Positions 39,927 through 51,277 of a DNA stretch of 64,000 bases are shown piece by piece. Position numbers and translations under genes: made by a program. A model generated the notes under the pieces. The model searched no databases. It was not told the origin of the DNA and saw only the letters and a program-made list of their open reading frames with translations. The DNA is taken from the NCBI GenBank assembly GCA_000156115.1, contig DS995276.1, positions 3,752,620-3,816,619 of the forward strand, read 5' to 3'. Position 1 is the stretch's first letter, and every line of letters starts with the position of its first letter. This DNA comes from Rhodobacteraceae bacterium HTCC2083 (lineage in GTDB: Bacteria; Pseudomonadota; Alphaproteobacteria; Rhodobacterales; Rhodobacteraceae).

Positions 39927-40069
39927 AACCCATGTGCTGTCTTCGTGGCTAACTTGACCCTTTGCACAGCGCAAGACAAGGGGCCTCTTGACCCTCGGGC
40001 GCTGTCCTGAGCATGTAGGGTGCAACTGGACCTGCACGATAGGTCGAATTTGACGAATTGAGGCGTTTC

Positions 40070-40651
40070 ATGCTGCTTTTGATCGATAACTACGACAGCT
40101 TCACCTACAATCTTGTCCATTATCTGGGCGAGTTGGGCGCAGATGTGAAAGTGATCCGCAATGACGCTATGAGCGCAGAGGCGGCTATGGCACTAAATCC
40201 TGCGGGCGTATTATTGTCACCCGGCCCCAAAGCCCCTGCACAGGCTGGGATTTGTCTCGATATGGTCAGCTTGGCAGCAAGCACGAAAACCCCGTTGATG
40301 GGGGTATGTTTGGGCCATCAGACCATTGGCGAAGCCTTTGGCGGCAAGGTCGTGCGCTGTCATGAGATTGTGCACGGCAAAATGGGTGAAATTCAGCATA
40401 CCAACCGTGGTTTGTTTGAAGATCTGCCAAGCCCTTTCCAAGCCACGCGCTACCATTCGCTGGTGGTCGAACGCGACAGTCTGCCCGATGCGCTTGAAAT
40501 CACCGCAGAACTAAAGGACGGCACGATCATGGGGCTGCAACATCGAGAATTGCCTATGCACGGCGTGCAATTTCATCCAGAGTCGATCCGTTCCGAGCAT
40601 GGCCATGCGATGCTGAAAAATTTCCTTAAGACGATGAAGGTTCCCGCATGA
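40070..40651 (+). CDS. trpG: Anthranilate synthase component II (glutamine amidotransferase)
   Basis: 193-residue class I glutaminase subunit feeding ammonia to TrpE. The triad is C80 (GVCLGHQ), H169 and E171 (FHPES). The N terminus [22 protein letters not shown] is typical. The ATG at 40070 is preferred over an upstream in-frame TTG. The stop overlaps trpD as ATGA. Confidence 0.96.
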   Translation: MLLLIDNYDSFTYNLVHYLGELGADVKVIRNDAMSAEAAMALNPAGVLLSPGPKAPAQAGICLDMVSLAASTKTPLMGVCLGHQTIGEAFGGKVVRCHEIVHGKMGEIQHTNRGLFEDLPSPFQATRYHSLVVERDSLPDALEITAELKDGTIMGLQHRELPMHGVQFHPESIRSEHGHAMLKNFLKTMKVPA

Positions 40652-41661
40652 GCAATGCCCTAAAGCCCCTGATTGATGCAGCCGCAGAGCGTGATTTAAC
40701 CCGCGCAGAAGCGGAAGCCGCATTCGAGATTTTGTTTACGGGCGAAGCCACGCCGAGCCAGATAGGCGGTCTTTTGATGGCGATGCGCACGCGCGGTGAG
40801 ACCGTGGATGAATACGCTGCCGCAGCATCAGTGATGCGCGCCAAATGCAACGCGGTCAAAGCACCAATCGATGCGATGGATATTGTCGGCACCGGCGGCG
40901 ATGGCAAAGGCACACTGAATATCTCAACTGCGACGGCTTTCGTTGTGGCAGGCGCAGGTATCACGGTCGCAAAACACGGCAATCGCAATCTCAGCTCGAA
41001 ATCAGGCGCTGCGGACGCGCTTGGTCAAATGGGCATCGATGTGATGGTCGGTGTGGATATCGTCGAAAGAGCGCTAAACGAGTGTGGAATCGCCTTCATG
41101 ATGGCCCCTATGCACCACCCCGCAACACGGCACGTGATGCCCACCCGCGCGGAACTTGGCACGCGCACGATCTTCAACATTCTTGGTCCCCTGACCAACC
41201 CTGCCGGCGTGAAACGTCAACTCACAGGTGCTTACCGTCGCGATCTGATCCGTCCTATGGCAGAAATTTTGGGGCAACTCGGCTCTGATGTGGCATGGTT
41301 GGTACACGGCAGTGACGGCACTGATGAGCTGAGCATTGCTGGCGTCTCTTGGGTCGCTGCGCTCGAAAACGGCACAGTGCGCGAATTTGAAGTGAACCCA
41401 GAGGACGCGGGCCTGCCCGTACACCCGTTCGAGGATATCATGGGTGGCACGCCCGAAGAAAACGGTGCCGCCTTTCGCGCGCTTTTGGATGGAACCCAAA
41501 ACGCCTATCGCGATGCAGTTCTCTTGAACAGCGCCGCCGCTTTGGTGGTAGCAGGCACGGCCAGCGACCTTAAATCCGGCGCAGAAATGGCACGTGAAAG
41601 CATCGATAGTGGGGCCGCCAAAGGCAAGATCGAGGCCTTGTCAACGATCACCCAAAGCTAA
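40648..41661 (+). CDS. trpD: Anthranilate phosphoribosyltransferase
   Basis: 337-residue enzyme joining anthranilate and PRPP. The PRPP motif [14 protein letters not shown] is present, with [21 protein letters not shown] and [13 protein letters not shown] following. Length is normal. Translationally coupled to trpG; trpC follows after 44 bases. Confidence 0.96.
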   Translation: MSNALKPLIDAAAERDLTRAEAEAAFEILFTGEATPSQIGGLLMAMRTRGETVDEYAAAASVMRAKCNAVKAPIDAMDIVGTGGDGKGTLNISTATAFVVAGAGITVAKHGNRNLSSKSGAADALGQMGIDVMVGVDIVERALNECGIAFMMAPMHHPATRHVMPTRAELGTRTIFNILGPLTNPAGVKRQLTGAYRRDLIRPMAEILGQLGSDVAWLVHGSDGTDELSIAGVSWVAALENGTVREFEVNPEDAGLPVHPFEDIMGGTPEENGAAFRALLDGTQNAYRDAVLLNSAAALVVAGTASDLKSGAEMARESIDSGAAKGKIEALSTITQS

Positions 41662-41705
41662 ATGACCCAAGACCATAGACCGCTGCGACAAAGTTAGAGA
41701 CTGAC

Positions 41706-42524
41706 ATGACACAAACCGCCCTAGACCGCATCAAAGCATACAAGCTTGAAGAAATCATCGCCGATAAAGCAGCTAAATCGCTTGAGGCAGTAGAGGCAGA
41801 GGCGAAAGCAGCCAGCGCGCCGCGTGGATTTGCGGATGCGTTGATGCGCGCCTCTCGTGAAGGCTATGGCCTGATCGCGGAGGTGAAGAAAGCCTCCCCC
41901 TCCAAGGGCTTGATCCGCGAAGATTTCGATCCTGCAACGCTGGCCAAAGCCTATGAGCGTGGTGGCGCGACCTGCCTGTCTGTACTCACCGATACGCCGA
42001 GTTTTCAAGGTGCGAAGCCGTTTCTAAGTAACGCGCGCGACGCGGTTAGCCTGCCTGCACTACGCAAAGATTTCATGTATGACACCTATCAAGTCGCTGA
42101 GGCCCGCGCACTCGGGGCGGATTGCATTTTGATCATTCTCGCCTCTGTCTCTGACGCCCAAGCGGCAGAGCTGGAAGACGCCGCTTTTAGCTGGGGTATG
42201 GATGTACTTCTCGAAGTGCATGACGCGGCTGAACTGGAGCGCGCCTCTATTCTAAAATCGCCGTTGATGGGGATCAACAACCGCAATCTCAAGACATTTG
42301 AGACCTCTTTAGACACAACCCGCACACTCAGCCGGATGGTGCCTGAGGATCGTTTGATCATCTCGGAAAGCGGGCTGTTCACCCCTGCTGACCTTGCCGA
42401 AATGGCAAAATTCGGGGCGCGCACTTTCCTCATTGGCGAAAGCCTGATGCGCCAAGACGATGTAGAAAGCGCCACGCGGGCGTTGATGGGCAATGCATCC
42501 ACCAGCGCAGGCATGGGCGCATGA
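41706..42524 (+). CDS. trpC: Indole-3-glycerol phosphate synthase
   Basis: 272-residue TIM-barrel enzyme. Family residues appear in [48 protein letters not shown] and [11 protein letters not shown]. It is a single-function TrpC, without a fused TrpF domain. Its stop overlaps moaC by ATGA. Confidence 0.96.
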   Translation: MTQTALDRIKAYKLEEIIADKAAKSLEAVEAEAKAASAPRGFADALMRASREGYGLIAEVKKASPSKGLIREDFDPATLAKAYERGGATCLSVLTDTPSFQGAKPFLSNARDAVSLPALRKDFMYDTYQVAEARALGADCILIILASVSDAQAAELEDAAFSWGMDVLLEVHDAAELERASILKSPLMGINNRNLKTFETSLDTTRTLSRMVPEDRLIISESGLFTPADLAEMAKFGARTFLIGESLMRQDDVESATRALMGNASTSAGMGA

Positions 42525-42997
42525 GTAGCCTTACACACTTTGATGCCAAAGGCGACGCGCATATGGTCGATGTGTCAGACAAAAAGATCACAGCCAGAGT
42601 AGCGACAGCCTCCGGCTGGGTGCGCATGAGCGCTGAAGCGTTTGAGATCATTTCCAGTGGCACCGCGAAAAAAGGTGATGTTCTAGGCGTCGCGCAGCTC
42701 GCGGGCATCATGGGTGCGAAAAAGACGCCCGATCTGATCCCGCTGTGTCATCCTTTGCCGATCTCAAAGGTCGCGCTTGATCTTACCCTTGATCCTGATT
42801 TGCCCGGTGTGCGGATCAGCGGTACAGTGAAAACGACAGGGCAAACTGGGGTTGAAATGGAAGCGCTAACCGCAGTCAGCGTCGCGGGCTTGACTATCTA
42901 CGACATGATCAAAGCCGTTGATAAGACAATGGACATTGGCGGCATCCACGTCACGTTGAAGGACGGTGGCAAGTCTGGTCGCTATGAAGCGTCATGA
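42521..42997 (+). CDS. moaC: Cyclic pyranopterin monophosphate synthase
   Basis: 158-residue MoaC, which acts in the first step of molybdenum cofactor synthesis. [28 protein letters not shown] and [12 protein letters not shown]-like [18 protein letters not shown] contain the conserved His and active-site residues. It overlaps both trpC and moeA by four bases. MoaA is not in the window. Confidence 0.95.
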   Translation: MSSLTHFDAKGDAHMVDVSDKKITARVATASGWVRMSAEAFEIISSGTAKKGDVLGVAQLAGIMGAKKTPDLIPLCHPLPISKVALDLTLDPDLPGVRISGTVKTTGQTGVEMEALTAVSVAGLTIYDMIKAVDKTMDIGGIHVTLKDGGKSGRYEAS

Positions 42998-44166
42998 TTT
43001 CCGTTGAAGAGGCTCTCAACACTCTGTTCGCGCTAGTAAACCCACTTGAGGTTGAAATAGTGCCTTTGCGCGAAGCGGCTGGTCGCGTGTTAGCGCACCC
43101 CGTGACTGCTCAGCGTGATCAACCACCCTTCCCCGCGTCCTCAATGGATGGTTATGCGATTTCCGATAGCGATTACGTTACTGGCCGCACGCTGCAAGTG
43201 ATCGGCGAAGCGACCGCAGGCACGCGCTTCGAAGGTACTGTAGATCAGGGCCAAGCGGTGCGCATTTTTACGGGTGCACCTGTTCCTGAAGGGGCGACTT
43301 GGGTCGTTGTTCAAGAAGACGTTGACGCCACTAAGGATCAAATCACTATTCGCGAAACGAGCGAAAGTAATCCCTACATTCGCCCCGCTGGGACCGACTT
43401 CAAAACAGGTAAAACTCTGGAAGCGCCGCAAATCCTGACGCCCCAGTTAATCGCTTTACTTGCCTCCATGAACATCAGCAAAGTGTCTGTCACACGCCAC
43501 CCCGATGTCGCGTTAATTTCAACAGGAACGGAACTGGTGATGCCCGGTGAAAGCCCGGGGCCAGATCAAATTATCGCATCAAACACATTCGGACTAAAAG
43601 CAATGCTCGAAGCCATCGGCGCGCGCGTGCGCGTGCTTCCGATTGCGCATGACACGATTCCCGCCCTCACAACGGCCATCAAACTGGCCAAAGGCAGCGA
43701 TCTGATCATCACGATTGGTGGCGCTTCTGTTGGGGATCATGATTTGGTCGGCGATGTTGCAGAAACTCTCGGGATGGAGCGCGCGTTTTACAAGGTTGCG
43801 ATGCGTCCGGGCAAACCGCTCATGGCGGGCAAGCTCGGTAACGCTGCTATGATCGGTCTGCCAGGCAATCCTGTGTCTGCTATGGTCTGTGGAGTTGTCT
43901 TTGTGCAGCCTGTGATCCGCGCAATGCTCGGGCTGGGCAAAACGCCGCTGCCACACGCCAAAGCGCGTATTGCGCAGGATTTACCAGAAAATGGCCCCCG
44001 CGCACATTACATGCGTGCGCGCATTGAAGATGGACAAGTAACGGCGTTTGAGCGTCAAGACAGCGCGCTGCTGACAGTACTTGCTCAAGCGAACGCGCTT
44101 TTATTGCGCCCGCCGCATGATCCCGCGTTGCAAACTGGCGCAGAGGTCGCGTTTGTTCCTCTTTAA
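42994..44166 (+). CDS. moeA: Molybdopterin molybdenumtransferase MoeA
   Basis: 390-residue MoeA that inserts molybdate into molybdopterin. Typical parts: [64 protein letters not shown] and [14 protein letters not shown], with the C-terminal domain IV present. It overlaps moaC (ATGA) and is followed by the lexA promoter region. Confidence 0.95.
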   Translation: MISVEEALNTLFALVNPLEVEIVPLREAAGRVLAHPVTAQRDQPPFPASSMDGYAISDSDYVTGRTLQVIGEATAGTRFEGTVDQGQAVRIFTGAPVPEGATWVVVQEDVDATKDQITIRETSESNPYIRPAGTDFKTGKTLEAPQILTPQLIALLASMNISKVSVTRHPDVALISTGTELVMPGESPGPDQIIASNTFGLKAMLEAIGARVRVLPIAHDTIPALTTAIKLAKGSDLIITIGGASVGDHDLVGDVAETLGMERAFYKVAMRPGKPLMAGKLGNAAMIGLPGNPVSAMVCGVVFVQPVIRAMLGLGKTPLPHAKARIAQDLPENGPRAHYMRARIEDGQVTAFERQDSALLTVLAQANALLLRPPHDPALQTGAEVAFVPL

Positions 44167-44183
44167 CCAAACTGAACAAATCG

Positions 44184-44212
44184 TTGACACAAAACAAGAA
44201 CATCGATAGAAC
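44184..44212 (+). promoter_or_regulatory. lexA promoter with SOS box
   Basis: TTGACA (44184-44189) and TAGAAC (44207-44212) are 17 bases apart, a good sigma-70-like promoter. Overlapping the -10 is GAAC-ATCGATA-GAAC (44198-44212), an exact match to the alphaproteobacterial LexA site GAAC-N7-GAAC. LexA bound there would block RNA polymerase, giving autorepression. Confidence 0.88.
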
Positions 44213-44244
44213 AAAATAAAAATGAACAGCAGGAGGATGCAGAT

Positions 44245-44943
44245 ATGCTGACGAAAAAACAACTTGACCTGCTCGAGTTTATTAACAAACGCATGCAAAA
44301 AGACGGTGTTCCCCCTTCGTTTGACGAAATGAAAGAGGCGTTGGATCTGCGTTCTAAATCCGGCATCCATCGCTTGATAACCGCTTTAGAGGAACGCGGA
44401 TTTATACGCCGCCTTGCCCACCGTGCGCGCGCCATAGAAATTGTGAAGCTGCCTGATAGCTTGGGAATGACTCCTGCGGGCTTTGTGCCACGGGTTTTTG
44501 AGGGTGGTAAACCTGACGTTCCTGCGCCGCGTAACGCGCAACCCGTTGAAGCGATCCATGCGATGGAGCTGCCCGTGATGGGGCAAATCGCGGCAGGTGT
44601 CCCGATTGAGGCGATCAGCCACGCTTCGCATAATGTTGCAGTGCCCAGCCAGATGCTCTCTGGACCGGGGGAGCACTATGCGCTTGAAGTTAAAGGCGAC
44701 TCGATGATCGACGCGGGCATCAATGATGGTGATACGGTCGTGATCCGCGAAACCAACACGGCGGATAACGGCGATATCGTGGTGGCTTTGGTCGAAGATC
44801 AGGAAGCGACGCTTAAGCGGTTCCACCGCAACGGCACCACGATCGCGCTTGAGGCAGCGAACCCTGCCTATGAGACGCGCTTCTTCTCGCATGAGCAGGT
44901 CAAAGTTCAGGGGCGTTTGGTCGGCTTGATCCGCAGCTACTAG
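44245..44943 (+). CDS. lexA: SOS repressor LexA
   Basis: 232 residues with an N-terminal winged helix ([12 protein letters not shown]...[22 protein letters not shown]) and a C-terminal S24 peptidase domain. The self-cleavage site is A117-G118 in GQIAAGVP; catalytic S153 lies in KGDSM and K191 in EATLKRF. AGGAGG precedes the ATG. Its last bases overlap the end of the convergent comEC gene. Confidence 0.97.
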   Translation: MLTKKQLDLLEFINKRMQKDGVPPSFDEMKEALDLRSKSGIHRLITALEERGFIRRLAHRARAIEIVKLPDSLGMTPAGFVPRVFEGGKPDVPAPRNAQPVEAIHAMELPVMGQIAAGVPIEAISHASHNVAVPSQMLSGPGEHYALEVKGDSMIDAGINDGDTVVIRETNTADNGDIVVALVEDQEATLKRFHRNGTTIALEAANPAYETRFFSHEQVKVQGRLVGLIRSY

Positions 44944-46994
44944 TATCCGAACCGCGCGTTTTGCAGCGTTTTGTCGTTCCAATATCGACGGCCCGCTACT
45001 CCGCGGGCCGTTGTCACGTTCAAAGCTCCGTTTTCCTTGATTGAGATCGCGATGCTGCCTGAGCGCCCCAGGCTCTTTTGGTCGAATACACGACAGGGCA
45101 CATCGCGTTCAAACATTTCAGAAAACACTGCAATGTCAGAGGCTTTACAGCCATCAAACGCGTCTAACCCGCGCTTGCCCGCGGCCGCAAAAATAACATG
45201 CACGCCAATCCGTGTGGCACCTTTTGGTCCGTCCCATCGCCGCGCAGCTGCGCGTTGAAAGCTCGGGTCGCCATCATTCTCGAGCCAAACACCTGCAACA
45301 AAACCCGCGCCTTTTTCCTTACTCAATGCACGTCCCTCTGCGCCGAGCACACCCACCAAAACCCCAGTGTCCGAAATCAAAATATCCGGCCTTTGATCTG
45401 TGACCCAGCCAAACACACCAACCACGATAGGTGCCAGGGCAACAAAGCGGAATTTGGAAATCATCAGCGCCAAACCCAATAGCCCAAAGCAAATCGTCAA
45501 ATATGCCCAGCTCGGCGGCGCGGGCACTTTGTGGATCGCACCGTCCCAACTAGACACTTCACGCGCGACGGACAAAATCCAATCAAGGCCCCAGCCCATA
45601 ACCGTTAGGGGCAACCACTCCAAATGCACAGGTAAAAGGCAGACCGCGACGACCGCCAAGGGTATCACCAATATCCCCATTAGGGGCACCGACGCGAGGT
45701 TTGCGATCAAACCGAATTGCGCAATATTGTTGAAATGCGCCGCTGCAATGGGCAAGGTCGCAAGGCCTGCCACCGCAGATGAAATGACGGTGCCTTTGAT
45801 CATGCGCCAGATCACGTGGCGCGGCGGTTTTCCTGCGTTAAGGCGGCTGATCGTATTGAAGACCACAACCAAAGCTGTCGTCGCCGCAAATGACATTTGA
45901 AATCCCGGCCCCGTGATCGCATCGGGTCTCCGGATCAGGATGATCATCGCCGCCAATGCAACCGCGCGAAGACTGATCGCGCGTCGCTCTAACATGACCG
46001 CGCCCAAGGCGACTGCCGCCATAATAAAAGCGCGTTCCGTCGCGACGGACCCGCCCGACAGACCAAGATATCCCCCTGCCGCGATCAAGCCTCCTAAGGC
46101 GGCTATCTTTTTAACTGCGCTGCCTGACGCAAGCGACGGAATAAGGCTTAGACCGAACCTAAGGGCTGCAAAAACGAAGGCCACAAGAAGCCCCATATGC
46201 AGTCCCGAGATTGCAAGTAAATGCGCGAGGTTACTGTGGCGCAGGTTTTTCAATGTCTCCATGCTCAGCCCGCTGCGATCCCCTGTCATTACGGCCGCTG
46301 CAAAGGCGCCTGTTTGCCCGTCAAGATGCAGGTTGATCCGATTAGACAAGGCGATGCGCAGTTTGAAAAAACTTAAGCCCTCCGCCGGATAGGCAACAAG
46401 TAACAAAGGCACGCGGGCATATCCGACACCACCGATCTGCGTGAACCAAGCATGGCGTTGAAAATCGAAACCGTGCGGCTCAGCAGGTCCCGCTGGCGGC
46501 GATAGATGTGCTGTGGTCATCACCCGCGCCCCTGCAATCGGTCTTTCATCCGCGTATGATCCATAAAGCGAAACGCGCACGCGCTTGGGGGCTTGGCGCG
46601 GCCCTTTTCGCCCAAGTTTTACTTGATCCAAAGTCACCCGCAACGCGCCGGATGCAGAACGATCTAAGCCAACGACGCGGCCTTCAACGGGTCCATAGTA
46701 ACGCCAATTCAGAACCGGCGCAGCAACGGCCGCACTGCGCCATGCGGCAGAGCCAAAACCAAAAGCAATCAAGGTGATGCCCCAGAACAAAGGCCGCCAA
46801 AAAAAGGGAGACAACCGCAGCAAAACTGCGCATCCGAAACCAAGGAGCAGACTAAGCAGCGAGATAACAAGCAGCGGTTCTTCCGGCATTTCAAAATAGA
46901 CAAGGATGCCCAAGCCAAGCACAACGGGGGCAAAGATAAATCCTTGCCCTAGCTCTGTACTAAGCTGCTCGCGCCACGGACTATGCTGGCTCAT
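44940..46994 (-). CDS. comEC: ComEC/Rec2 family DNA-uptake channel protein
   Basis: 684-residue inner-membrane protein. An N-terminal DUF4131-type region is followed by the competence domain ([22 protein letters not shown], the Rec2 signature, and [16 protein letters not shown]) with about eight membrane segments. The C-terminal part (after about 530) resembles the metallo-beta-lactamase-like tail but lacks an HxHxDH motif, so nuclease activity is unlikely. Conserved neighbour of lexA in this group. It is divergent from gltX. Confidence 0.9.
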   Translation of the reverse strand: MSQHSPWREQLSTELGQGFIFAPVVLGLGILVYFEMPEEPLLVISLLSLLLGFGCAVLLRLSPFFWRPLFWGITLIAFGFGSAAWRSAAVAAPVLNWRYYGPVEGRVVGLDRSASGALRVTLDQVKLGRKGPRQAPKRVRVSLYGSYADERPIAGARVMTTAHLSPPAGPAEPHGFDFQRHAWFTQIGGVGYARVPLLLVAYPAEGLSFFKLRIALSNRINLHLDGQTGAFAAAVMTGDRSGLSMETLKNLRHSNLAHLLAISGLHMGLLVAFVFAALRFGLSLIPSLASGSAVKKIAALGGLIAAGGYLGLSGGSVATERAFIMAAVALGAVMLERRAISLRAVALAAMIILIRRPDAITGPGFQMSFAATTALVVVFNTISRLNAGKPPRHVIWRMIKGTVISSAVAGLATLPIAAAHFNNIAQFGLIANLASVPLMGILVIPLAVVAVCLLPVHLEWLPLTVMGWGLDWILSVAREVSSWDGAIHKVPAPPSWAYLTICFGLLGLALMISKFRFVALAPIVVGVFGWVTDQRPDILISDTGVLVGVLGAEGRALSKEKGAGFVAGVWLENDGDPSFQRAAARRWDGPKGATRIGVHVIFAAAGKRGLDAFDGCKASDIAVFSEMFERDVPCRVFDQKSLGRSGSIAISIKENGALNVTTARGVAGRRYWNDKTLQNARFGY

Positions 46995-47078
46995 GCGGGT
47001 CCTTGTCCTTGCGCCAACTGGAAGCTATCAGGATCTCAACTCTAGCCAATTTATGCTTACCGAAAGGTTAACCGCGCT

Positions 47079-48488
47079 ATGTCCGCTGAAATTGTTACAC
47101 GTTTCGCCCCTTCTCCGACGGGCTATCTTCATATTGGCGGGGCGCGCACGGCCTTGTTCAACTGGCTTTACGCCCGCGGTCGCGGTGGCAAATTCCTATT
47201 GCGCATCGAGGACACGGATCGCGCGCGATCAAACCCAGAAGCAACGGCTGCGATCCTGCAAGGCATGTCTTGGCTTGGACTTGATCACGACGGCGATGTG
47301 ATCAGCCAGTTTGAACGCGCAGATCGCCATGCAGAGGTCGCGTATGAGATGCTCACCGCGGGTAAAGCGTTCAAATGTTTCGCGACGCAAGACGAAATCG
47401 AAGCCTTCCGCGAGGCCGCGCGTGCGGAGGGTAAATCCACGCTCTATCGCAGCCCTTGGCGCGATGCGGATACGAGCACCCATCCTGATCTCCCCTATGT
47501 TGTTCGCGTGCGCGCACCCGAAGGCGGCACAATGGTGATCAGTGACGAGGTGCAGGGCGATGTGAAAATTGGCCACGATCAATTGGATGACATGATTTTG
47601 CTACGCTCTGATGGCACGCCTGTCTACATGCTCGCCGTTGTTGTCGATGATCACGATATGGGCGTCACGCACGTCATTCGCGGAGATGACCACCTCAGCA
47701 ATGCGGCGCGTCAAATGATGGTTTATCAAGCGATGGGCTGGGACGTTCCAGTCTTCGCGCATATTCCGCTGATTCACGGACCTGATGGCAAAAAACTGTC
47801 TAAACGTCACGGTGCACTCGGCGCGCAAGAGTATCAACTGATGGGCTACCCTGCGGCGGGTATGCGCAATTACCTCGCGCGACTGGGGTGGAGCCATGGG
47901 GACGACGAATTCTTCAGCGATGTGCAGGCGAAAGAGTGGTTTGATCTTAGCGGCATTGGCAAATCGCCGGCCCGTTTTGACAGCAAAAAACTGGAGCACC
48001 TGTGCGGTCAGCATATTGCGAGCTCGGATAATGCTGCTTTGCAGAATGAACTGCTTGATTTTCTTGCAGCGCGCGGTGATGACCTTCTTGATGACGCAAC
48101 CATCGCGCTTTTGTCAGCGGCGATGGATAGTCTCAAAGAACGCGCGAAAACATTCCCTGAACTTCTTGAAAAAGCTCAGTTTATATTCGCCAAACGCCCA
48201 ATCGTGCCGGATGAAAAAGCCAGTAAAGCGCTCGACTCAGTATCCCGTGGTATACTGAATGCGTTGACGCCGCAGTTGCAAACTGCTAGCTGGACCCGAG
48301 ACGCTTTAGAGGCGGTCACCGCCGATTTTGCAGAAGCGAACAATACCAAATTCGGCAAGATGGCAGGGCCTCTTCGGGCGGCGCTTTCTGGTCGCGCTGT
48401 CACACCAAGCGTGTTCGATATGTTGTTGGTTCTGGGCAAGGACGAGTCTTTGGCTCGTATTTCTGAGGCCGCGCAACAGGACGGGTAA
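47079..48488 (+). CDS. gltX: Glutamate--tRNA ligase
   Basis: 469-residue class I synthetase. The HIGH motif appears as [14 protein letters not shown] and KMSKS as KKLSKR (residues 238-243). Length is normal and the anticodon-binding C-terminal domain is present. It charges tRNA-Glu for translation and tetrapyrrole synthesis. Confidence 0.97.
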   Translation: MSAEIVTRFAPSPTGYLHIGGARTALFNWLYARGRGGKFLLRIEDTDRARSNPEATAAILQGMSWLGLDHDGDVISQFERADRHAEVAYEMLTAGKAFKCFATQDEIEAFREAARAEGKSTLYRSPWRDADTSTHPDLPYVVRVRAPEGGTMVISDEVQGDVKIGHDQLDDMILLRSDGTPVYMLAVVVDDHDMGVTHVIRGDDHLSNAARQMMVYQAMGWDVPVFAHIPLIHGPDGKKLSKRHGALGAQEYQLMGYPAAGMRNYLARLGWSHGDDEFFSDVQAKEWFDLSGIGKSPARFDSKKLEHLCGQHIASSDNAALQNELLDFLAARGDDLLDDATIALLSAAMDSLKERAKTFPELLEKAQFIFAKRPIVPDEKASKALDSVSRGILNALTPQLQTASWTRDALEAVTADFAEANNTKFGKMAGPLRAALSGRAVTPSVFDMLLVLGKDESLARISEAAQQDG

Positions 48489-48562
48489 GACTTCGGTAAG
48501 ACCCAACAGTTACACGACCCGTGAGCGATCCGCGCCCCGGGCAGATTTGAAAAGGGATACAT

Positions 48563-49861
48563 ATGTCTGATACCGCCAAACGCAGCGCTACGCTGAGCTT
48601 CGACGACACCTCGGTTGAATTGCCTATCTACTCGCCAACGGCGGGTCCCGATGTGCTCGACATACGCAAACTTTACGCGCAAGCTGGCGTGTTTACTTAT
48701 GACCCTGGTTTTACATCTACTGCAAGCTGCGACAGCACGATTACCTTCATCGATGGTGGCAAAGGTGAGTTGTTGCACCGTGGTTACCCAATTGATCAAC
48801 TTGCAGAAAACTCCCACTTTCTAGAAGTTTGCTACCTAATGCTTTACGGCGAATTGCCAAAAGCAACAGAGCTTGAGCATTTTGAGCAAACAATCACACG
48901 TCACACGATGCTGCACGAACAGATGACCGGATTTTTCCGTGGCTTCCGCCGTGATGCACACCCAATGGCGATTATGACTGGTGTGGTTGGTGCGATGTCA
49001 GCGTTCTATCACGACAGCACAGACGTCACAGATGAGCGCCAGCGCGAGATTGCATCGCACCGCTTGATCGCGAAAATGCCAACGATTGCGGCTTGGGCGT
49101 ATAAGTACTCGATCGGGCAACCCTTTGTATATCCGCGCAATGATTTGGACTATGCATCCAATTTCCTGCGCATGTGCTTTGCCGTGCCTGCAGAAGAGTA
49201 TGAAGTAAACCCGATCCTCGCCCGCGCGATGGACCGTATTTTCACGCTCCACGCGGATCACGAGCAGAACGCTTCCACGTCCACCGTTCGCCTTGCGTCG
49301 TCTTCAGGTGCGAACCCGTTCGCATGTATCGCCGCTGGTATCGCATGCCTTTGGGGTCCGGCGCATGGTGGCGCGAACCAAGCCTGCCTTGAAATGCTGC
49401 GTGAGATTGGCACCCCGGATCGCATTCCTGAATATATTGCGCGCGCAAAAGACAAGAACGATGACTTCCGCCTGATGGGCTTTGGCCATCGCGTTTACAA
49501 AAACTTCGATCCGCGCGCCACGGTGATGAAGAAATCTGCGGACGAAGTTCTCGAGTTGCTTGGTGTCGAAAACAATCCGACGCTTCAAGTCGCCAAGGAA
49601 CTTGAGAAAGCCGCCCTTGCTGATCCGTACTTCGCAGACAAAAAGCTGTTCCCGAATGTAGACTTCTACTCCGGCATCATCCTAGAGGCGATGGGCTTCC
49701 CAACGTCGATGTTCACACCAATCTTCGCCCTGTCGCGCACAGTTGGTTGGGTGAGCCAGTGGAAAGAGATGATTGCAGATCCACAGAACAAAATTGGCCG
49801 TCCGCGCCAGCTTTATCTTGGTGAAACGCAGCGCAACTATACGGATATCGAGAACCGCTAA
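48563..49861 (+). CDS. gltA: Citrate synthase (type II)
   Basis: 432-residue enzyme starting the TCA cycle. Active-site regions are [42 protein letters not shown] and the conserved Asp region in NVDFYSG. The N-terminal domain typical of the hexameric Gram-negative form is present. AAGGG precedes the ATG. A terminator follows. Confidence 0.97.
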   Translation: MSDTAKRSATLSFDDTSVELPIYSPTAGPDVLDIRKLYAQAGVFTYDPGFTSTASCDSTITFIDGGKGELLHRGYPIDQLAENSHFLEVCYLMLYGELPKATELEHFEQTITRHTMLHEQMTGFFRGFRRDAHPMAIMTGVVGAMSAFYHDSTDVTDERQREIASHRLIAKMPTIAAWAYKYSIGQPFVYPRNDLDYASNFLRMCFAVPAEEYEVNPILARAMDRIFTLHADHEQNASTSTVRLASSSGANPFACIAAGIACLWGPAHGGANQACLEMLREIGTPDRIPEYIARAKDKNDDFRLMGFGHRVYKNFDPRATVMKKSADEVLELLGVENNPTLQVAKELEKAALADPYFADKKLFPNVDFYSGIILEAMGFPTSMFTPIFALSRTVGWVSQWKEMIADPQNKIGRPRQLYLGETQRNYTDIENR

Positions 49862-49887
49862 GGCCGCGTTCGCAAAGCACATTATCG

Positions 49888-49917
49888 AAGCCTTGCCATT
49901 AATTGGCGGGGCTTTTT
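49888..49917 (+). terminator. Intrinsic terminator of gltA
   Basis: Arms AAGCCTTGCC (49888-49897) and GGCGGGGCTT (49905-49914) pair along ten positions with two G-T pairs, loop ATTAATT, followed by TTTTT. It abuts the stop of the convergent histidine kinase gene. Confidence 0.85.
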
Positions 49918-51237
49918 CTATGCTCTGATCACAATATCGGCGCGCAGCCCGCCAAGTGTATCACTTTTCGAAAACCGCAAACTACCCCCATGGGCGCGCG
50001 CGATATCATTGGTGATCGCAAGTCCAAGGCCCACGCCCGTGCCCTTGTCCTGATTGCGCGCAGGATCCAGACGCACAAACGGCTTAACGGCTGCTCCATA
50101 GAGATCTTCCGCAAGGCCCGGCCCGTCGTCTTCGACACGAAACGTCACGGTTTTCTCCGTTCTCAAAACCGAAACCTGCGCAAGTGTTCCATAACGCACA
50201 GCATTGCCAATAAGATTGTCCAAGGCCCGCCGCATAGACAGCGGGTTGAGCATCACGTGGGGACCCGCTTCTACCTTGAGCATCTTAACTGCCATTTCCA
50301 TACGTACGGCATCCTCAATTGCCAATTGCGTGAGACGTGCAGGATCGCTGAGTTCTTGCTCCCCTTCTGCGCTGCCGCTGGCGAAATTCAAAAATTCGTC
50401 CAAGAGCCGCCTCATATCCTCAACGTCACGCTCGAGCGGTTCGCGATCTTCATCCTCCAACATCGACAGACCCAGCTTGAGCCGGGTCAGGGGTGTACGC
50501 AAATCGTGACTAACCCCCGACAACATCATCGTGCGTTGTTCAATCTGACGCTCAATCCGCGCGCGCATTGCTAAGAATGCATTGCCTGCTGCTCGGACTT
50601 CTACCGCACCAGAGGCATGATAGGGCAAGGTCTGTCCGCGACCAAAAGCTTCGGCAACATGACCTAGGCGGGTGATGGGACGCAATTGATTGCGCAGGTA
50701 AAAGAATGAAATAACCGTCATCAATACGCCAAAAAACAACATATTCACGAGGAGTTGGTGTGGATTCGTTGCTGAAACCCGAGGACGATCAAAGCCAATT
50801 TTCAACAATCCTAACTTTGTATCCGTGTAGACAAAAATGTGACGATCATCCGGCATCTCAACACGGCGTAACTCTTGCAGATTCTCGTTAAGCGAACGCA
50901 CAACGACAATGCCGGAAAAATCATACCAGCGTCGCAGATCTTGCGCCGGGAGCTGCGCGTCGCTGACATAACTGAAGTCGTAATTCAGGCTTTCGGTCGC
51001 ATCACGCACTGCATTCAACGCACCGGCCTGTGTCGGAAGCCCCTGCATTTCATCCAGTAGATAGCGCAATTCCAGCGCAACACCGCGACTCATTTGCTCG
51101 GTTACACCCTCAAAATGACGTTGTATAAACACCACGGAGACCACCAATTGCAATGTCACAACCGGCGAGATTAAGATCAGCGCCGCTCGACCATAGAGGC
51201 TGCGCGGCATATAGTTTTTGAGCCAAGCAAAGAACAT
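49918..51237 (-). CDS. Sensor histidine kinase (EnvZ-like), no adjacent response regulator
   Basis: 439 residues. Membrane segments at about 18-37 and 163-181 frame a periplasmic sensor domain. Then come a HAMP domain (about 182-235), a HisKA domain with H244 in SGVSHDLRTPL, and an ATPase domain with N box NLIGNAVRYG, G1 VEDDGPGL and G2 GTGVGLGLAI. The architecture resembles EnvZ. Neither neighbour encodes a response regulator: gltA is convergent and the MBL gene is divergent. Signal unknown. Confidence 0.9.
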   Translation of the reverse strand: MFFAWLKNYMPRSLYGRAALILISPVVTLQLVVSVVFIQRHFEGVTEQMSRGVALELRYLLDEMQGLPTQAGALNAVRDATESLNYDFSYVSDAQLPAQDLRRWYDFSGIVVVRSLNENLQELRRVEMPDDRHIFVYTDTKLGLLKIGFDRPRVSATNPHQLLVNMLFFGVLMTVISFFYLRNQLRPITRLGHVAEAFGRGQTLPYHASGAVEVRAAGNAFLAMRARIERQIEQRTMMLSGVSHDLRTPLTRLKLGLSMLEDEDREPLERDVEDMRRLLDEFLNFASGSAEGEQELSDPARLTQLAIEDAVRMEMAVKMLKVEAGPHVMLNPLSMRRALDNLIGNAVRYGTLAQVSVLRTEKTVTFRVEDDGPGLAEDLYGAAVKPFVRLDPARNQDKGTGVGLGLAITNDIARAHGGSLRFSKSDTLGGLRADIVIRA

Positions 51238-51277
51238 GCGTCACCCTAGGCTTAGGGCGCGCAGGAGGGAAGAGCCG

